NCBI GenBank assembly: GCA_024699855.1
Contig: JAMPIQ010000022.1
Location: forward strand, 1 to 34,548
Source: Aphelenchoides besseyi
Taxonomy: Eukaryota; Nematoda; Chromadorea; Rhabditida; Aphelenchoididae
Direction of reading: 5' to 3'
Length of the DNA stretch: 34,548 nt
The notes beneath the pieces are model-generated. The model made no database searches. It was not told the origin of the DNA and worked only from the letters and a program-made list of their open reading frames with translations. How positions within the stretch are numbered: the first letter of the stretch is position 1; each line of letters begins with the position of its first letter. The position numbers and the translations under genes are program-made. Positions 9,889 to 19,815 of this stretch are shown here, one piece after another.

Positions 9889-10023
9889 CAGTTTTTTCTC
9901 CTCACTTGCGGGCGGAGACTGGCAAAGCTTTCAATACAAGTCAAATGGCGAAAGTTGCTTTAAAAGATGTTGCTAAATCACACTAAAATCTTGCGGAAAA
10001 TTGCTGCGCAAAAAACAAACTGT

Positions 10024-10035
10024 TGCGATGCACAA
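10024..10035 (+). promoter_or_regulatory. Candidate PhaR operator between phbA and phaR
   Basis: TGCGATGCACAA matches the rhizobial PhaR consensus TGCRNYGCASMA (from memory) at every position. It lies 136 bases before the phbA start and 99 bases after it is the phaR SD. A weaker version, TGCTGCGCAAAA, sits 22 bases to the left at 10002-10013 with two mismatches. Two boxes on one side of the helix about two turns apart suit an autoregulated, divergent promoter. Confidence 0.55.
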
Positions 10036-10133
10036 AACATTTGTCAGAGGGCTCGTTTTGCGCATACACTTTGCGCCGGGAAGAGCAAGAAGACCAAAAA
10101 ACAAGAAAATACCATCATCGCGAGGAGGCGGGC

Positions 10134-10709
10134 ATGGCGAAACACGACGGCGAAACAATCATTAAAAAATACGCTAACCGGCGGCTCTACAACACCGGCA
10201 CCAGCACCTATGTGACGCTCGATGATCTGGCGCAGATGGTCAAGCGCGGCGAGGACTTCAAGGTTCAGGATGCCAAGTCTTCCGAAGACATCACGCATGC
10301 GGTGCTGACGCAGATCATCGTCGAACAGGAGGCCAAAACCGGCAATACGTTGCTGCCGACGGCGTTTCTGCGGCAATTGATCTCCTATTACGGCGACCAG
10401 ATGCAGATGGTCGTGCCGACATTTCTCGAACATTCGATGAAGACCTTTTCCGATCAGCAGAGCCAGATGCAGGAACATATGGCCAAGGCTTTCGGCGATG
10501 GCTCGCTTGCCCGCAATTTTCAGGCGCCGCTGCAAATGATGGAAGAGCAGATCCGTCGTAATACGGAACTGTTCCGGCAGGCGATGCAGGGTTTCACACC
10601 TTTCGCAATGCCGCAGGCGCCCAAGGAAACCCGCAAGCCGAATGCATCCGAAATCGATGAGCTGAAGGCGCAGTTGCGCGCATTGCAGCAAAAGCTCGAT
10701 CAGCTTTGA
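10134..10709 (+). CDS. phaR: Polyhydroxyalkanoate synthesis repressor PhaR (AniA)
   Basis: PhaR binds both polyhydroxybutyrate granules and DNA, repressing phasin and related genes until polymer appears; in Rhizobium and Sinorhizobium the same protein (AniA) affects carbon flux and exopolysaccharide. The 191-residue intact protein starts with the PHB_acc_N DNA-binding domain (IIKKYANRRLYNTGTSTYVT, then LDDLAQMVKRGEDFKVQDAK and EDITHAVLTQIIVEQE, residues about 8-70). Two PHB_acc repeats follow (LLPTAFLRQLISYYGDQMQM, VPTFLEHSMKTFSDQQ). The C-terminus is a short coiled coil (EIDELKAQLRALQQKLDQL). ATG 10134 has a strong SD, GAGGAGG, five bases upstream. It is divergent from phbAB and probably controls them. 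Confidence 0.95.
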   Translation: MAKHDGETIIKKYANRRLYNTGTSTYVTLDDLAQMVKRGEDFKVQDAKSSEDITHAVLTQIIVEQEAKTGNTLLPTAFLRQLISYYGDQMQMVVPTFLEHSMKTFSDQQSQMQEHMAKAFGDGSLARNFQAPLQMMEEQIRRNTELFRQAMQGFTPFAMPQAPKETRKPNASEIDELKAQLRALQQKLDQL

Positions 10710-10718
10710 TCCTGTCGG

Positions 10719-10754
10719 GCCGATGCCCGGTTTCAGCAAACCGCATCGGCTTTT
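10719..10754. terminator. Intrinsic terminator between phaR and the MFS gene
   Basis: GCCGATG pairs with CATCGGC, and inside it CGGTTT pairs with AAACCG around the loop CAGC, giving a 13-bp stem with a two-base bulge. TTTT follows on the plus strand. It closes phaR and sits before the convergent transporter stop. Confidence 0.8.
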
Positions 10755-10765
10755 GCTTCAGACTT

Positions 10766-12143
10766 TCAGCCTGCCGTTCTTTCCGGCACGCGCAGCAACA
10801 GCAGGAATCCGGATCCCAGAAATACGATGAGCGTCGCCATGCCGATATGGGCTGAGCCGCTTATTGTGGTTGCTATGGAAAACGACAGCGTCGCCATGAA
10901 GCTGGTGGCGCGTCCGGAGAGCGCATAGATACCGAAATAACGGCCCGCCTCCGCCACGGTGATGTTGCGGGCGAGATAAGATCGTGACGAGGCCTGAACG
11001 GGGCCGAAGGCAAGGCCGATCAAAACGCCATAAAGCAGATAGGCCTTTTCCGCGCCGGTGGCGAAGATGCCGCCATTATCTGCGGTCGACAATTGTAGCA
11101 GGCCGAACAGGGTGGAGTCTTTGTCCGTCGAGACGAGTCCGAGCGTCGCGAGCAGCAGGAGCGACAGGCTAATCAGAATGGTGATACGAGAACCGAGTGT
11201 CTGATCGACGCGCCCGGCCGTGAAACAGCCTGCGATGGCAACTATATTAAGCAAAATGCCAAAAAGGCCTATTTCCATAGTCTCCCAGCCGAACATTCCG
11301 GCAGCAAACGTTCCTCCGAGGATGATGAGCCCATTCACGCCATCCTGATACAGCATCCGGGCGATGAAAAATCGTAGCAGAAGCGGGCGGCTGCGCAGCT
11401 CACGCAACGTGTTGTTAAGTTCAGAAAGCCCTGAGCGGATCGCCACGCCGAAGGGCAGGCCCCTTCTCGCATCGGGCGTGAACAGGAACATTGGTAGAAT
11501 GAAGACGAGATACCAGATTGCGGCAATTGGCCCGGTTACTCGCGCATCCGCACCGCTGGCGGGGTCCAGTCCTAAGAGCGGCGTAATTCCGGCCAATGTC
11601 AGCCCGGTTTTAGGGCTTGCGGCCAGAAGCGTCACCACGGCGGTCAGCACCACCATCCCGCCGAGATAACCAAGCCCCCAGGCGACATTGGAAATGCGCC
11701 CGACATTTTGCGGGTTGGTCAGCCGCGGCATCATGGAATCGTTGAAGACAATCGAGAATTCGGCCGCGATGGAAGCGAGGATAATACAGATAATCGGCAG
11801 GATGAGCGGCGATCCGGGTGTTGCGAACCACAGGAAGAAAAGACTGACGATCTTGATGGCGGCAAAAAAGGCGATCCACGGCTTGCGTGCGCCGGACTGG
11901 TCGGCGATGGAGCCGAGAATGGGGGAGAAGAGGGCGATGATGATCGACGACACCGTCGCCATGTTGCTCCAAGTTGCCTGCGCCGAAATCGGATCATCGG
12001 TAAGCCGTGCGACGAAATAGGGTCCGAAAACGAAGGTCGTGACGACCGTGAAAAAACGGCTGCGCCGCCCAGTCGAACATCACCCAGCCCCAGATGCCGC
12101 GTTTGGCAACCACTGTTTCCGCATTTGGGGAAGGGACAGTCAT
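10766..12143 (-). CDS. MFS transporter, Atg22/UMF1-like (frame broken once)
   Basis: A polytopic inner-membrane transporter of the major facilitator superfamily, closest in wording to the UMF1/Atg22 group; substrate unknown. From ATG 12143: ETVVAKRGIWGWVMFDWAAQ is the group's GWxxYDWAxQ-type start, followed by FFTVVTTFVFGPYF and about 11-12 hydrophobic segments. The loop between helices 2 and 3 has GSIADQSGARKPWI, the MFS G-x-x-x-D-x-x-G-R-K/R motif. NDSMMPRLTNPQNVGRISNVAWGLGYLGG is characteristic. ASSRSYLARNITVAEAGRYFGIYALSGRATSF is also seen in this subgroup. An extra T near 12055 separates the first ~30 residues. It lies downstream of the glutamate dehydrogenase on the same strand, 106 bases away. 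Confidence 0.85.
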
Positions 12144-12206
12144 TCATCGTCCTATCGGAAAATCGGGAAATAAAATGCGCGACGCGCGTGCATCGGTCTT
12201 GTCTGG

Positions 12207-12238
12207 CGCCATCCGGGGGGACCCGGATGGCGTTTTTT
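12207..12238 (+). terminator. Rightward-facing terminator between two leftward genes
   Basis: CGCCATCCGG and CCGGATGGCG form a perfect 10-bp stem with a six-base GGGGAC-type loop and T6 on the plus strand. The neighbouring genes are both on the minus strand, where no T run follows the stem, so as a terminator it points away from them. Confidence 0.6.
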
Positions 12239-12249
12239 GAGGCTGCCGA

Positions 12250-15200
12250 TCAGCGTGCCTGAACGATATCGCCAAGCAGCCCGGCCGCGACCGTCAGACG
12301 GGCAAGGTTGGTATCGCCGCTGTCGCTGAGCGCGCCGAGTTCGGAGACGATGCGGTTGACCCGCACGCGGTCCGCTGCGTACCAGGCCTGAACCGGATCC
12401 TTTTCTTTTGCATATTCGGTCAGCGCGGAGATGACGATCCGGCGTCTCGACGAGGAGATCTGGTCCTGGCTGCGGAGGAGAGCCAGGCTCTCGTAATGAT
12501 CCGCCGGTGTGATGCGCTGGCTTGCATCCAGCAGACGCGCGACGCGGAAGGTCGACGAGACGGTGGCATAGCTTTCGGCGGCGCGGGCAAGCGTCGTACC
12601 GGCGCTTTCGGCGATGCGCATGATCTCCGGCACATAGACGAGCAGGGAAAGCGTATCGAGTTCCTCCAGAAGACCGGAGGGAACGCCGTCAATTTCCGTG
12701 ACGCCGAGTTCGCGGCGATACTTCGCAGCTGCCGGCGATAGCGTCTTGATGGCGGTTTTCAGGCGCTCGATTTCGGTCGCCATGTCACCTGCGGCCGCAC
12801 CGGCGCTCCCGGTTTGCAGGTAAAGCCTGCTCGCATCCGAGAAGATGCGCGTGATCGTGGCATAAAGCTCGTTCTGGACTTCACCGCCGACCTTGCCGTC
12901 AAGCGCGTCGACTTCGCTCCACAGGCGTTTGAGGCCGAAACCATCTTCGACGATCACCGCAGCCTTGACGACGTCGGCCGCCAGAAGGCCGCTCGCATCG
13001 GCAAGTTTCTGCACAAAGCCCGGGCCGCCGCGATTGACGACGGCATTGGCGAGCGCGGTGGCGACGATTTCGCGGTGCAGACGATGCGATTTGATATCGT
13101 CTGCGTAGTTCTTCTGCATCTTGGCCGGGAAATAATCGACCAGAAGATGCTGGAGATAGGGTTCGTCGGGAAGCGTGCTTGCCACCAATGCATCGAACAA
13201 GGTGAGCTTGGCATAGGAAAGGAGCACGCCGATTTCCGGCCGGGTCAGCGGTTTTGCCGGTGGCGTATCTTTCGCTGAATTCGGCATTGTTCGGCAGGGT
13301 CTCGACCTTGCGGTTCAGTTGTCCGGTCGCCTCCAGCGCGCTCAGCAGGCGGCCGAGTTCTTCGCGGTTCGAAAGGCCCAGCCGCTCCGTCAGCGAGATC
13401 GCCAGCGATTGCAGGTAGTTGTTGCGCAATACCAGCTGCGCCACTTCCGGCGTCATGGAAGCGAGAAGCTGGTTGCGTTTCGGCATCGTCAGGCGACCGC
13501 TGTTAACGGCGGAGGCAAGCGCGATCTTGATGTTGACCTCGACGTCCGAGGAGTTCACACCGGCCGAGTTGTCGATGGCGTCGGAATTGCATCGGCCGCC
13601 CGAAAGCGCATAGGCGATGCGCCCCTTCTGGGTGATGCCCAGATTGGCGCCTTCGCCGATGACCTTGGCGCGCAGCTCGGTTGCGTTGACGCGGATCGGG
13701 TCATTCGCCCTGTCACCCACCTCGGCATTGGTTTCCACCGCCGCCTTGATGTAAGTGCCGATGCCGCCGAACCACAGAAGATCGGTTGGCGCCTTCAGGA
13801 TGGCCGTCATGATCTCGAAGGGCGTGGCGACGGATTTGTCGATGCCGATGGCGACCACGGCTTCCGGTGTCAGCGTCACCGATTTTTCGGAGCGCGAGAT
13901 GATCATCGCGCCGGCGGAGAGGGCCGAACGATCGTAATCCTGCCAGCTGGAACGCGGCAGTTCGAAAAGCCGCTTGCGTTCGGCAAAGGACCCGTCGGTG
14001 TCGGGGTCCGGATCGATGAAAATATCGCGGTGATCGAAGGCGGCGATAAGCCTGATCTTTTCCGACAGCAGCATGCCGTTGCCGAAAACGTCGCCGGACA
14101 TATCGCCCACGCCCGCCACCGTGAAGGGGGTGGTCTGGATGTCGGTGTCCATTTCACGGAAATGGCGTTTCACCGTTTCCCAGGCGCCACGGGCGGTAAT
14201 ACCCATCTTCTTGTGGTCGTAACCGGCCGAACCGCCCGATGCGAAGGCGTCGTCCAGCCAGAAACCGGCCTCATGGGCAAGACCGTTTGCCGTATCGGAG
14301 AAGGTTGCTGTTCCCTTGTCGGCGGCGACGACGAAATAGGGGTCGTCACCGTCGAGCCGCAGCGTGTCGGCTGGCGGCACGATGGCATCGTCGACGATAT
14401 TGTCGGTGATGGACAGCAGGGTGCGGATATAGGTCTTGTAGGCCTCGCGGCCGGCATTGAAGACCTCGTCGCGGGAGCCGCCGGCCGGCAGATTCTTCGG
14501 GAAGAAGCCGCCCTTGGCGCCGACCGGAACGATCACCGCATTCTTGACCTGTTGCGCCTTGACGAGACCGAGCACTTCCGTGCGGTAATCCTGGCCGCGA
14601 TCCGACCAGCGCAGACCGCCGCGCGCGACCTTGCCGAAGCGAAGATGCACGCCTTCGACCTCTGTTCCGTAGACGAAGATTTCGCGGAAGGGACGTGGGT
14701 CGGGCAGGCCGTCCAGATGTTTCGGATCGAACTTGAAGGCCAGCAGGTCACGCGGCGTGCCGTCGGCATTTTTCTGGAAGTAGTTGGTGCGCAGCGTCGC
14801 GTCGATGGCGTTGACGTAACGCCTGAGCGTGCGGTCCTCGTCGAGATTGGGAACGCCGCTCAATGCCGCTTCGATTGCCTTGTGTATTTCGGCGAGTTTC
14901 TTCAGCCGCTTCTTTTCATTGACAGACGGATCGAAGCCGGCCTTGAACAGCGCGAAAATATTGCGGGAAATCGCCGGATACTTATAGAGCGTTTCGGAAA
15001 TATGCTCCTGCGAATAGACGATGCCGGTCTGGCGGAGATAACGCGCATAGGCGCGCAGCACGGAGACTTCGCGCACGGTGAGGCCGCAGGCGAGGATCAG
15101 GCGATTGAAGTTGTCATTGTCTACCTTGCCGGAGAAGGCGGCGAGGAAAGCTTCTTCGAGTTTCTGTCCATAGTGCGGCAGATCGAGCGTCGTTCCCTTG

Positions 15201-17011
15201 GCGACGGACAGTTCCATGTCGTGCAGCACGATGTCGCGCTTTTCGCCATCCGAAACGACGCCGATATCGAAGGTGCGTTCGCTGATGACGTTGAAACCGA
15301 GATTTTCGAGCAGCGGCACGCGGCGCGAAAGCGGCAGGTGGCCATCGCGGTGGAAAATCTTGAGCGACAGCGTTTCCGCCGACTGACCTTCCTGCTGGTA
15401 AAATTCGATGCGGACCGGTTCGCCCTTCGCGGCACCGAGAATATCCGGCATGTCGCCGATCGCTTCTTCCGGCGTGAAGGCTTCCTGATAGGCCTGATCG
15501 ACCTCCAGCACCGGTGCACCCGGCTCGGAGAGGGCGACGAAATGGTCTATCCAGCGCGCCGCGATGTCGCTGACGGCGTCTTCGAGCTTGTCCTGGGCGA
15601 TGCGCGGCGTCTTGCCTTCCGTTCGGCCGACAATGAAGTGGACGCGGGCGACGGCGCCTTCGGGGAAGGCGGGGTAATAGGCGGAAATATGCCCGTCATA
15701 GACCCTGCTCAGATAATCGCCGATCTTCTCGCGCACATAAGAATTATACTCCTCGCGCGGAACGAAGATGAGGGCCGAAACGAAACGGTCGAAACGGTCG
15801 ATACGTGCAAGCACGCGCACGCGCGGCCGGTCGCTCAGTTCCATGATCTGCTCGACGAAGCGGATCAGAAGATCGGTTTCGATCTGGAAAAGATCGTCAC
15901 GCGGATAGGCTTCCAGCGTGTTCTGCAGGATGCGCCCCGAGTGGCTGTTCGGATCGAAGCCGAAATGCCGCTCGACTTCCGCCACCTTGGCGCGCAGCAG
16001 CGGTATCTGCTTGACCGAGCGCGTATAGGCGGTGGCGGTGAAGAGGCCGACGATGCGCAGTTCGCCGATGACATTGCCGTCCTCGTCGAAGCGCTTGATG
16101 CCGATGTAATCCATATAGGCGCGGCGGTGCACGATGGATTTCACATTGGCCTTTGTGACGATGAGGAAATCCGGGCCGTCGAGGAAGGCAAGGATTTCCG
16201 GCGTCGTCGTCACGGCATTCTTGCCAAGGCGCAGCACGCGGACATCCGGATCGCTGAGGCTGCCGAGGCCGACGCCGTCACCGCGCTCGATCTTCGCGTT
16301 GTTCCCCTTGCCGGAATAGGTGTAGTCACGCATGCCGAGGAAGGTGAAATTGTCGTTGCGAAGCCAGTTGAGGAATTCGACGGCTTCTGCACGCTCGGTC
16401 TTGCGCCGTGACGAGCCGCGCTTGGACAATTCATCCAGCGCCTCGTCGAGTTTCGCCAGCATGGGCCGCCAGTCGCGATAGGCGAACTGAACCTGCGTCA
16501 GCACGAAGCGCAGTCTTTCTTCCAGCGCTGCTGCGGCTTGCGGCGTGAGCGGCGCGATATGCAGCTGGATGAGGCTGATATTTTCAGCGGGATCATCCTC
16601 GGGTTCCGCAAGACGGTAGCCTGCCTGCGCGCTTTCGTCGCGCACCAGGATCGGGTGCACCGCGAGGTAAAGACCGCGATAGCTGCTGGTGACTTCGCCC
16701 ATGACGGAATCGTAAAGGAAGGGCATATTGCGGCCAATAATGGTCAGGACCGTTACCGGAATATCCCGCGGCGAAACGCCCTCCACCTGGGAGATGTCGA
16801 TGTACGGAGCGTCTCCGGTCCAGTGCGAAAGCGCCTCGAAACTGTGAGCGGCGCTCGCAGCCAGCATCTCAGCGGAATAATATTCTATATCGTCGGCGCT
16901 TGCCCTTCCATAAAGAATACCCGGATCAAGAAATTGGACATTTTCGGCAATTGCCTGCTGGCGCGCTTTTTCGATCTGTTTTTCGCGTTTTGGATTGTTT
17001 CTGTAGCCCAT
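12250..17011 (-). CDS. NAD-dependent glutamate dehydrogenase, large L_180 type (one frame break)
   Basis: This ~1590-residue enzyme oxidises glutamate to 2-oxoglutarate and ammonia with NAD, feeding the TCA cycle; in alphaproteobacteria it serves glutamate catabolism and nitrogen balance. It belongs to the 180-kDa class, with a long N-terminal region containing ACT-like segments (about 1-700), a catalytic domain and a C-terminal helical region. RGGLRWSDRGQDYRTEVLGL lies near residue 800 and PVGAKGGFFPKNLP, with the active-site Lys, near 830; the nucleotide-binding GVGDMSGDVFGNGML is near 970. ATG 17011 has GGAGG 11 bases upstream. One extra A near 13263 shifts the frame after SERYATGK; the tail continues in the next frame (PLTRPEIGVLLSYAK) to TGA 12250. 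Eight kilobases around here are otherwise free of errors. Confidence 0.95.
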
Positions 17012-17553
17012 TTGACGTGGATTCCTCCAAAAATCACACTTTAATATAAAAAAGCAACGCCAATTTGCGGATTTTGCCTTTTCAGTCGAATCGGATATTG
17101 GCGTGGAATTACGAAGAGTTTAAGAGGCTTTCGTGTTTCTTCAGTTTGGAAACGAAATTTTTTTGCTCCTTTTGCCGTGAGGCCTGTCACGAAGCATTTT
17201 GACAGTATTTCTGCGGCTAATTTTTAGGCGGTTCTTTGGCTGCCATGTGATGTTGCGGCCACGGTCGAAGCAAATTATTGATTTGCGCCTATTTTTGTGG
17301 TACACCAACGACACTGATCCACAGCGTGGCATTTGTGTGCCCAAAAACACCACGAAAGCAACACCTCTTTTGCACGCGGTTTCCGTGACATATCGAGCGT
17401 TTACGTTATCGAACCCCGCAAGACGGGAAGGTGTGTTTTTTGCGTGCACGGCTGGACCAGTGCGGAGTCACCTGACGGTTCCCCCGTCTCATCAGGGCCT
17501 GACCGACCCAACCCCGGCATCCCCGGGTATGTAACAGGGAGTTTTTAGAACGA
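17012..17553. other. Long divergent intergenic region / carD leader
   Basis: A 542-base stretch without a convincing gene separates the glutamate dehydrogenase start from carD. The left part is AT-rich, with promoter-like TTGACA at about 17208. The right 150 bases are GC-rich, with CCCGCAAGACGGG and CCCCGGCATCCCCGGG hairpins close to the carD start. ORFs of 60-110 codons here lack family features and RBSs and are rejected. It probably holds divergent promoters and a long 5' untranslated leader of carD. Confidence 0.5.
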
Positions 17554-18123
17554 ATGACGACCCAGCAGAAGAAATCTCCAGCACATCACGGTTTCAAGAC
17601 CGGTGAAGCGATTGTGTATCCCGCTCATGGTGTCGGTACCATTTCTGCCATCGAGGAACAAGAAGTCGCCGGCATGAAGCTTGAGCTTTTTGTCATTGAT
17701 TTCGAAAAAGACAAGATGCGTCTTAAAGTTCCCGTCGCCAAAGCCGTCAGCATCGGCATGCGCAAGCTTTCCGAAGGCGATTTTGTCGAGCGGGCGCTGA
17801 AAGTGGTGCAGGGCAAGGCGCGTGTGAAGCGTACCATGTGGTCGCGCCGCGCGCAGGAATATGATGCGAAGATCAATTCCGGCGATCTCATCGCGATTGC
17901 GGAAGTTGTACGCGATCTCTACCGTGCGGAAAACCAGCCGGAGCAGTCCTATTCCGAGCGTCAGCTTTACGAAGCTGCTCTCGACCGCATGGCGCGCGAA
18001 ATCGCCGCCGTCAACAAGATGTCCGAAACCGAGGCTGTCCGCCTGGTGGAAGTCAACCTTGCCAAGGGCCCCAAGCGTGGCAAGACCGTCGAAGAGGACG
18101 ATTCTCAGGACGAAGCCGCTTAA
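17554..18123 (+). CDS. carD: CarD/CdnL-type RNA polymerase-binding regulator
   Basis: CarD family proteins bind the RNA polymerase beta subunit and stabilise open complexes at rRNA and other growth promoters; the Caulobacter homolog is CdnL. The 189-residue protein is intact. Its N-terminal RNAP-interaction domain spans about residues 13-70: FKTGEAIVYPAHGVGTISAI, MKLELFVIDFEKDKMRLKVPV. The C-terminal helical DNA-binding part has RALKVVQGKARVKRTMWSRR with its promoter-contacting Trp, then AQEYDAKINSGDLIAIAEVVRDL and QSYSERQLYEAALDRMAREI. The tail is acidic (EEDDSQDEAA). ATG 17554 has AGGGAG 12 bases upstream. Its right neighbour, convergent, is an L,D-transpeptidase. Confidence 0.95.
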   Translation: MTTQQKKSPAHHGFKTGEAIVYPAHGVGTISAIEEQEVAGMKLELFVIDFEKDKMRLKVPVAKAVSIGMRKLSEGDFVERALKVVQGKARVKRTMWSRRAQEYDAKINSGDLIAIAEVVRDLYRAENQPEQSYSERQLYEAALDRMAREIAAVNKMSETEAVRLVEVNLAKGPKRGKTVEEDDSQDEAA

Positions 18124-18141
18124 TAACGGCCTTTTCCTTCT

Positions 18142-18171
18142 AAAAAAACCCGCCTTGATGGCGGGTTTTTT
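18142..18171. terminator. Bidirectional terminator between carD and the L,D-transpeptidase
   Basis: AAAAAACCCGCC, loop TTGAT, GGCGGGTTTTTT: a perfect stem with A6 and T6 flanks, 18 bases after carD and 23 bases beyond the convergent gene's stop. Confidence 0.92.
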
Positions 18172-18194
18172 GTTGCCCGATTGCAGGCTGAAAT

Positions 18195-18752
18195 TTACAG
18201 AATGCGGATTTTCGTGCCTTTGCGCAGATGCGGCACGATGCGCCGCATGTCACGGGGATGGAGGGCGACGCAGCCCGCCGTCGGCTCATATCCCGGTCTG
18301 ATCAGATGCATGAAGATTGCCGAGCCGCGGTTGCGGCTTCTCGAGGTGATATTCCAGTCGAGCACCAGGCAGACGTCGTAGAGGTTGTCCTTGCGCATCA
18401 TCTCTTCATGGCTCGCGGCGAAGGGCGCCTTGACCAGTCGGTTGTAACTGGGACTACGGGGCTCGTCGCACCACAGCATGGACTTGCGTGTTCGCTGCAT
18501 CGGCAGTGCCGTGGCGATGCCGGCAAGGCGGTCGCCGCGATAAAACCCGTGCAGCAGGCCGATGGTGGAGATGGGAGATTTTCCGTCTCCCTCGCGTTTC
18601 AGCGCAGTGCGGCCATTGCGTCCGATCGCGGCTGGAAAGGCGAGATGCCCGAGCTGGACGATGGCGCGGCTGATTTTCGAGGGGGCCGGCCGAACCATGA
18701 GCGTCGATGCGCGTTTACGTTGTCTTACGGGCTGGGTGCTCATGTTTTTCAC
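18195..18752 (-). CDS. L,D-transpeptidase (YkuD) family protein
   Basis: A YkuD-domain protein of the group that makes 3-3 peptidoglycan cross-links, or anchors outer-membrane proteins, in polar-growing Rhizobiales. On the minus strand from GTG 18752 (ATG 18743 is an equal choice) it has a basic N-terminus but no clear signal peptide. The domain shows GHLAFPAAIGRNG, GDGKSPISTIGLLHGFYR, and the catalytic motif HLIRPGYEPTAGCVAL with His149 and Cys161 (counted from 18752), followed by HPRDMRRIVPHL. This is the short, YafK-like L,D-transpeptidase form of about 185 residues. It is convergent with carD, and divergent from the CenR-like regulator. Confidence 0.85.
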   Translation of the reverse strand: MKNMSTQPVRQRKRASTLMVRPAPSKISRAIVQLGHLAFPAAIGRNGRTALKREGDGKSPISTIGLLHGFYRGDRLAGIATALPMQRTRKSMLWCDEPRSPSYNRLVKAPFAASHEEMMRKDNLYDVCLVLDWNITSRSRNRGSAIFMHLIRPGYEPTAGCVALHPRDMRRIVPHLRKGTKIRIL

Positions 18753-18984
18753 GAGATTTTGCTTTGCAGGTTATTCAACGTGAAGTCATAGCACTTCGTT
18801 ATATCATGGCAATGGGTTGACCTTTTATCGGCAAACCGCTGAATTGGCTGGTAATTAGAGCGCCAGGCGTCTTTTGGGATGCATAAGGGACGTTCTAACT
18901 CTTTTAAACTACGCGTCGTGTCTCTCGAAAATCGAGCCTGATTTTTGGGCCGATGCGCTAAAGTAAGAAAGGCTGAGAATCCGA

Positions 18985-19668
18985 ATGACGGCTCGCACTA
19001 TCCTTCTGGTGGACGATGACGACGATCTTCGGGAGACGCTGACCGAGCAATTGTCTCCCTATGAGGAATTCTCGCTGCTCAGCGGCGCCAATGCCGCGCA
19101 GGCGATGCAGACCGCCAAGACCGCTCAGGTCGATCTTCTGATCATGGATGTCGGCCTTCCGGACATGGACGGCCGTGAGGCAGTAAAGCTGTTGCGCAAG
19201 GGCGGCTTCAAGGCGCCGATCATCATGCTGACCGGGCACGATACAGATTCCGATACTATTCTTGGGCTGGAAGCCGGGGCGAATGACTATGTGACGAAAC
19301 CCTTCCGTTTCGCCGTGCTTCTGGCGCGTATCCGGGCGCAGCTGCGTCAATACGAGCAGAGTGAGGATGCGGTTTTCACCGTCGGTCCCTATCAGTTCAA
19401 GCCCAGCCAGAAGCTGTTGACGACGGAGGACGGCAAGAAAATCCGGCTGACGGAAAAGGAAGCGGCGATCATCCGTTATCTCTACCGCGCCGGCAGCACC
19501 GTCGTTACCCGCGACGTCCTGCTGGAAGAGGTCTGGGGTTACAATTCCGGTGTGACAACGCATACGCTGGAAACGCATGTCTATCGTCTGCGCCAGAAGA
19601 TCGAACGCGACCCGTCCAACGCCGAGATTCTGGTGACCGAGAACGGCGGATACAAGATCGTTCCCTGA
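18985..19668 (+). CDS. cenR: OmpR-family response regulator, CenR-like
   Basis: A 227-residue two-component regulator, intact. The receiver domain (about 1-120) has the acidic pocket VDDDDD at 9-14, phosphoacceptor Asp55 in LLIMDVGLPDMDG, Thr83 in MLTGHD and Lys105 in YVTKPF. The winged-helix output domain has KIRLTEKEAAIIRYLYRAG, RDVLLEEVWGYNS and THTLETHVYRLRQKIERDP. The start TARTILLVDDDDDLRETLTEQL resembles alphaproteobacterial CenR (OtpR in Brucella), which controls envelope functions together with kinase CenK. No kinase gene is adjacent, as for CenR elsewhere. The next gene encodes a stand-alone cyclic-nucleotide-binding protein, a neighbourhood I also associate with Brucella OtpR. The regulator family is certain; the CenR name is an inference. 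Confidence 0.85.
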   Translation: MTARTILLVDDDDDLRETLTEQLSPYEEFSLLSGANAAQAMQTAKTAQVDLLIMDVGLPDMDGREAVKLLRKGGFKAPIIMLTGHDTDSDTILGLEAGANDYVTKPFRFAVLLARIRAQLRQYEQSEDAVFTVGPYQFKPSQKLLTTEDGKKIRLTEKEAAIIRYLYRAGSTVVTRDVLLEEVWGYNSGVTTHTLETHVYRLRQKIERDPSNAEILVTENGGYKIVP

Positions 19669-19815
19669 GCAGGTGCTTCTTTTTACCTGTTATGTGTCCA
19701 AAGCTCACGCTGCGCGTCCGAAAAGGCGCGCGGCGTTCTAACAGCTTGTATTTTGAGGGCCGATATTGGAAAACCGCTATAGTGGTGCAGGCGTTTTTCC
19801 GGAGTAACGATCGAC

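Noticed and set aside
9889..10133. Recombination site or small RNA in the phbA-phaR gap
   Set aside because: The only structured motifs are the PhaR boxes; no stable hairpin or terminator is present.
13319..16411. 1030-codon plus-strand ORF inside the glutamate dehydrogenase
   Set aside because: A very long shadow, but it is antisense to strongly conserved GDH sequence, has no motif, SD or signal, and its composition (Val/Asp/Gly/His-rich) reflects the complement of GDH codons.
17141..17449. 102-codon minus-strand ORF in the carD leader
   Set aside because: No SD or family wording; overlaps the probable promoter region.
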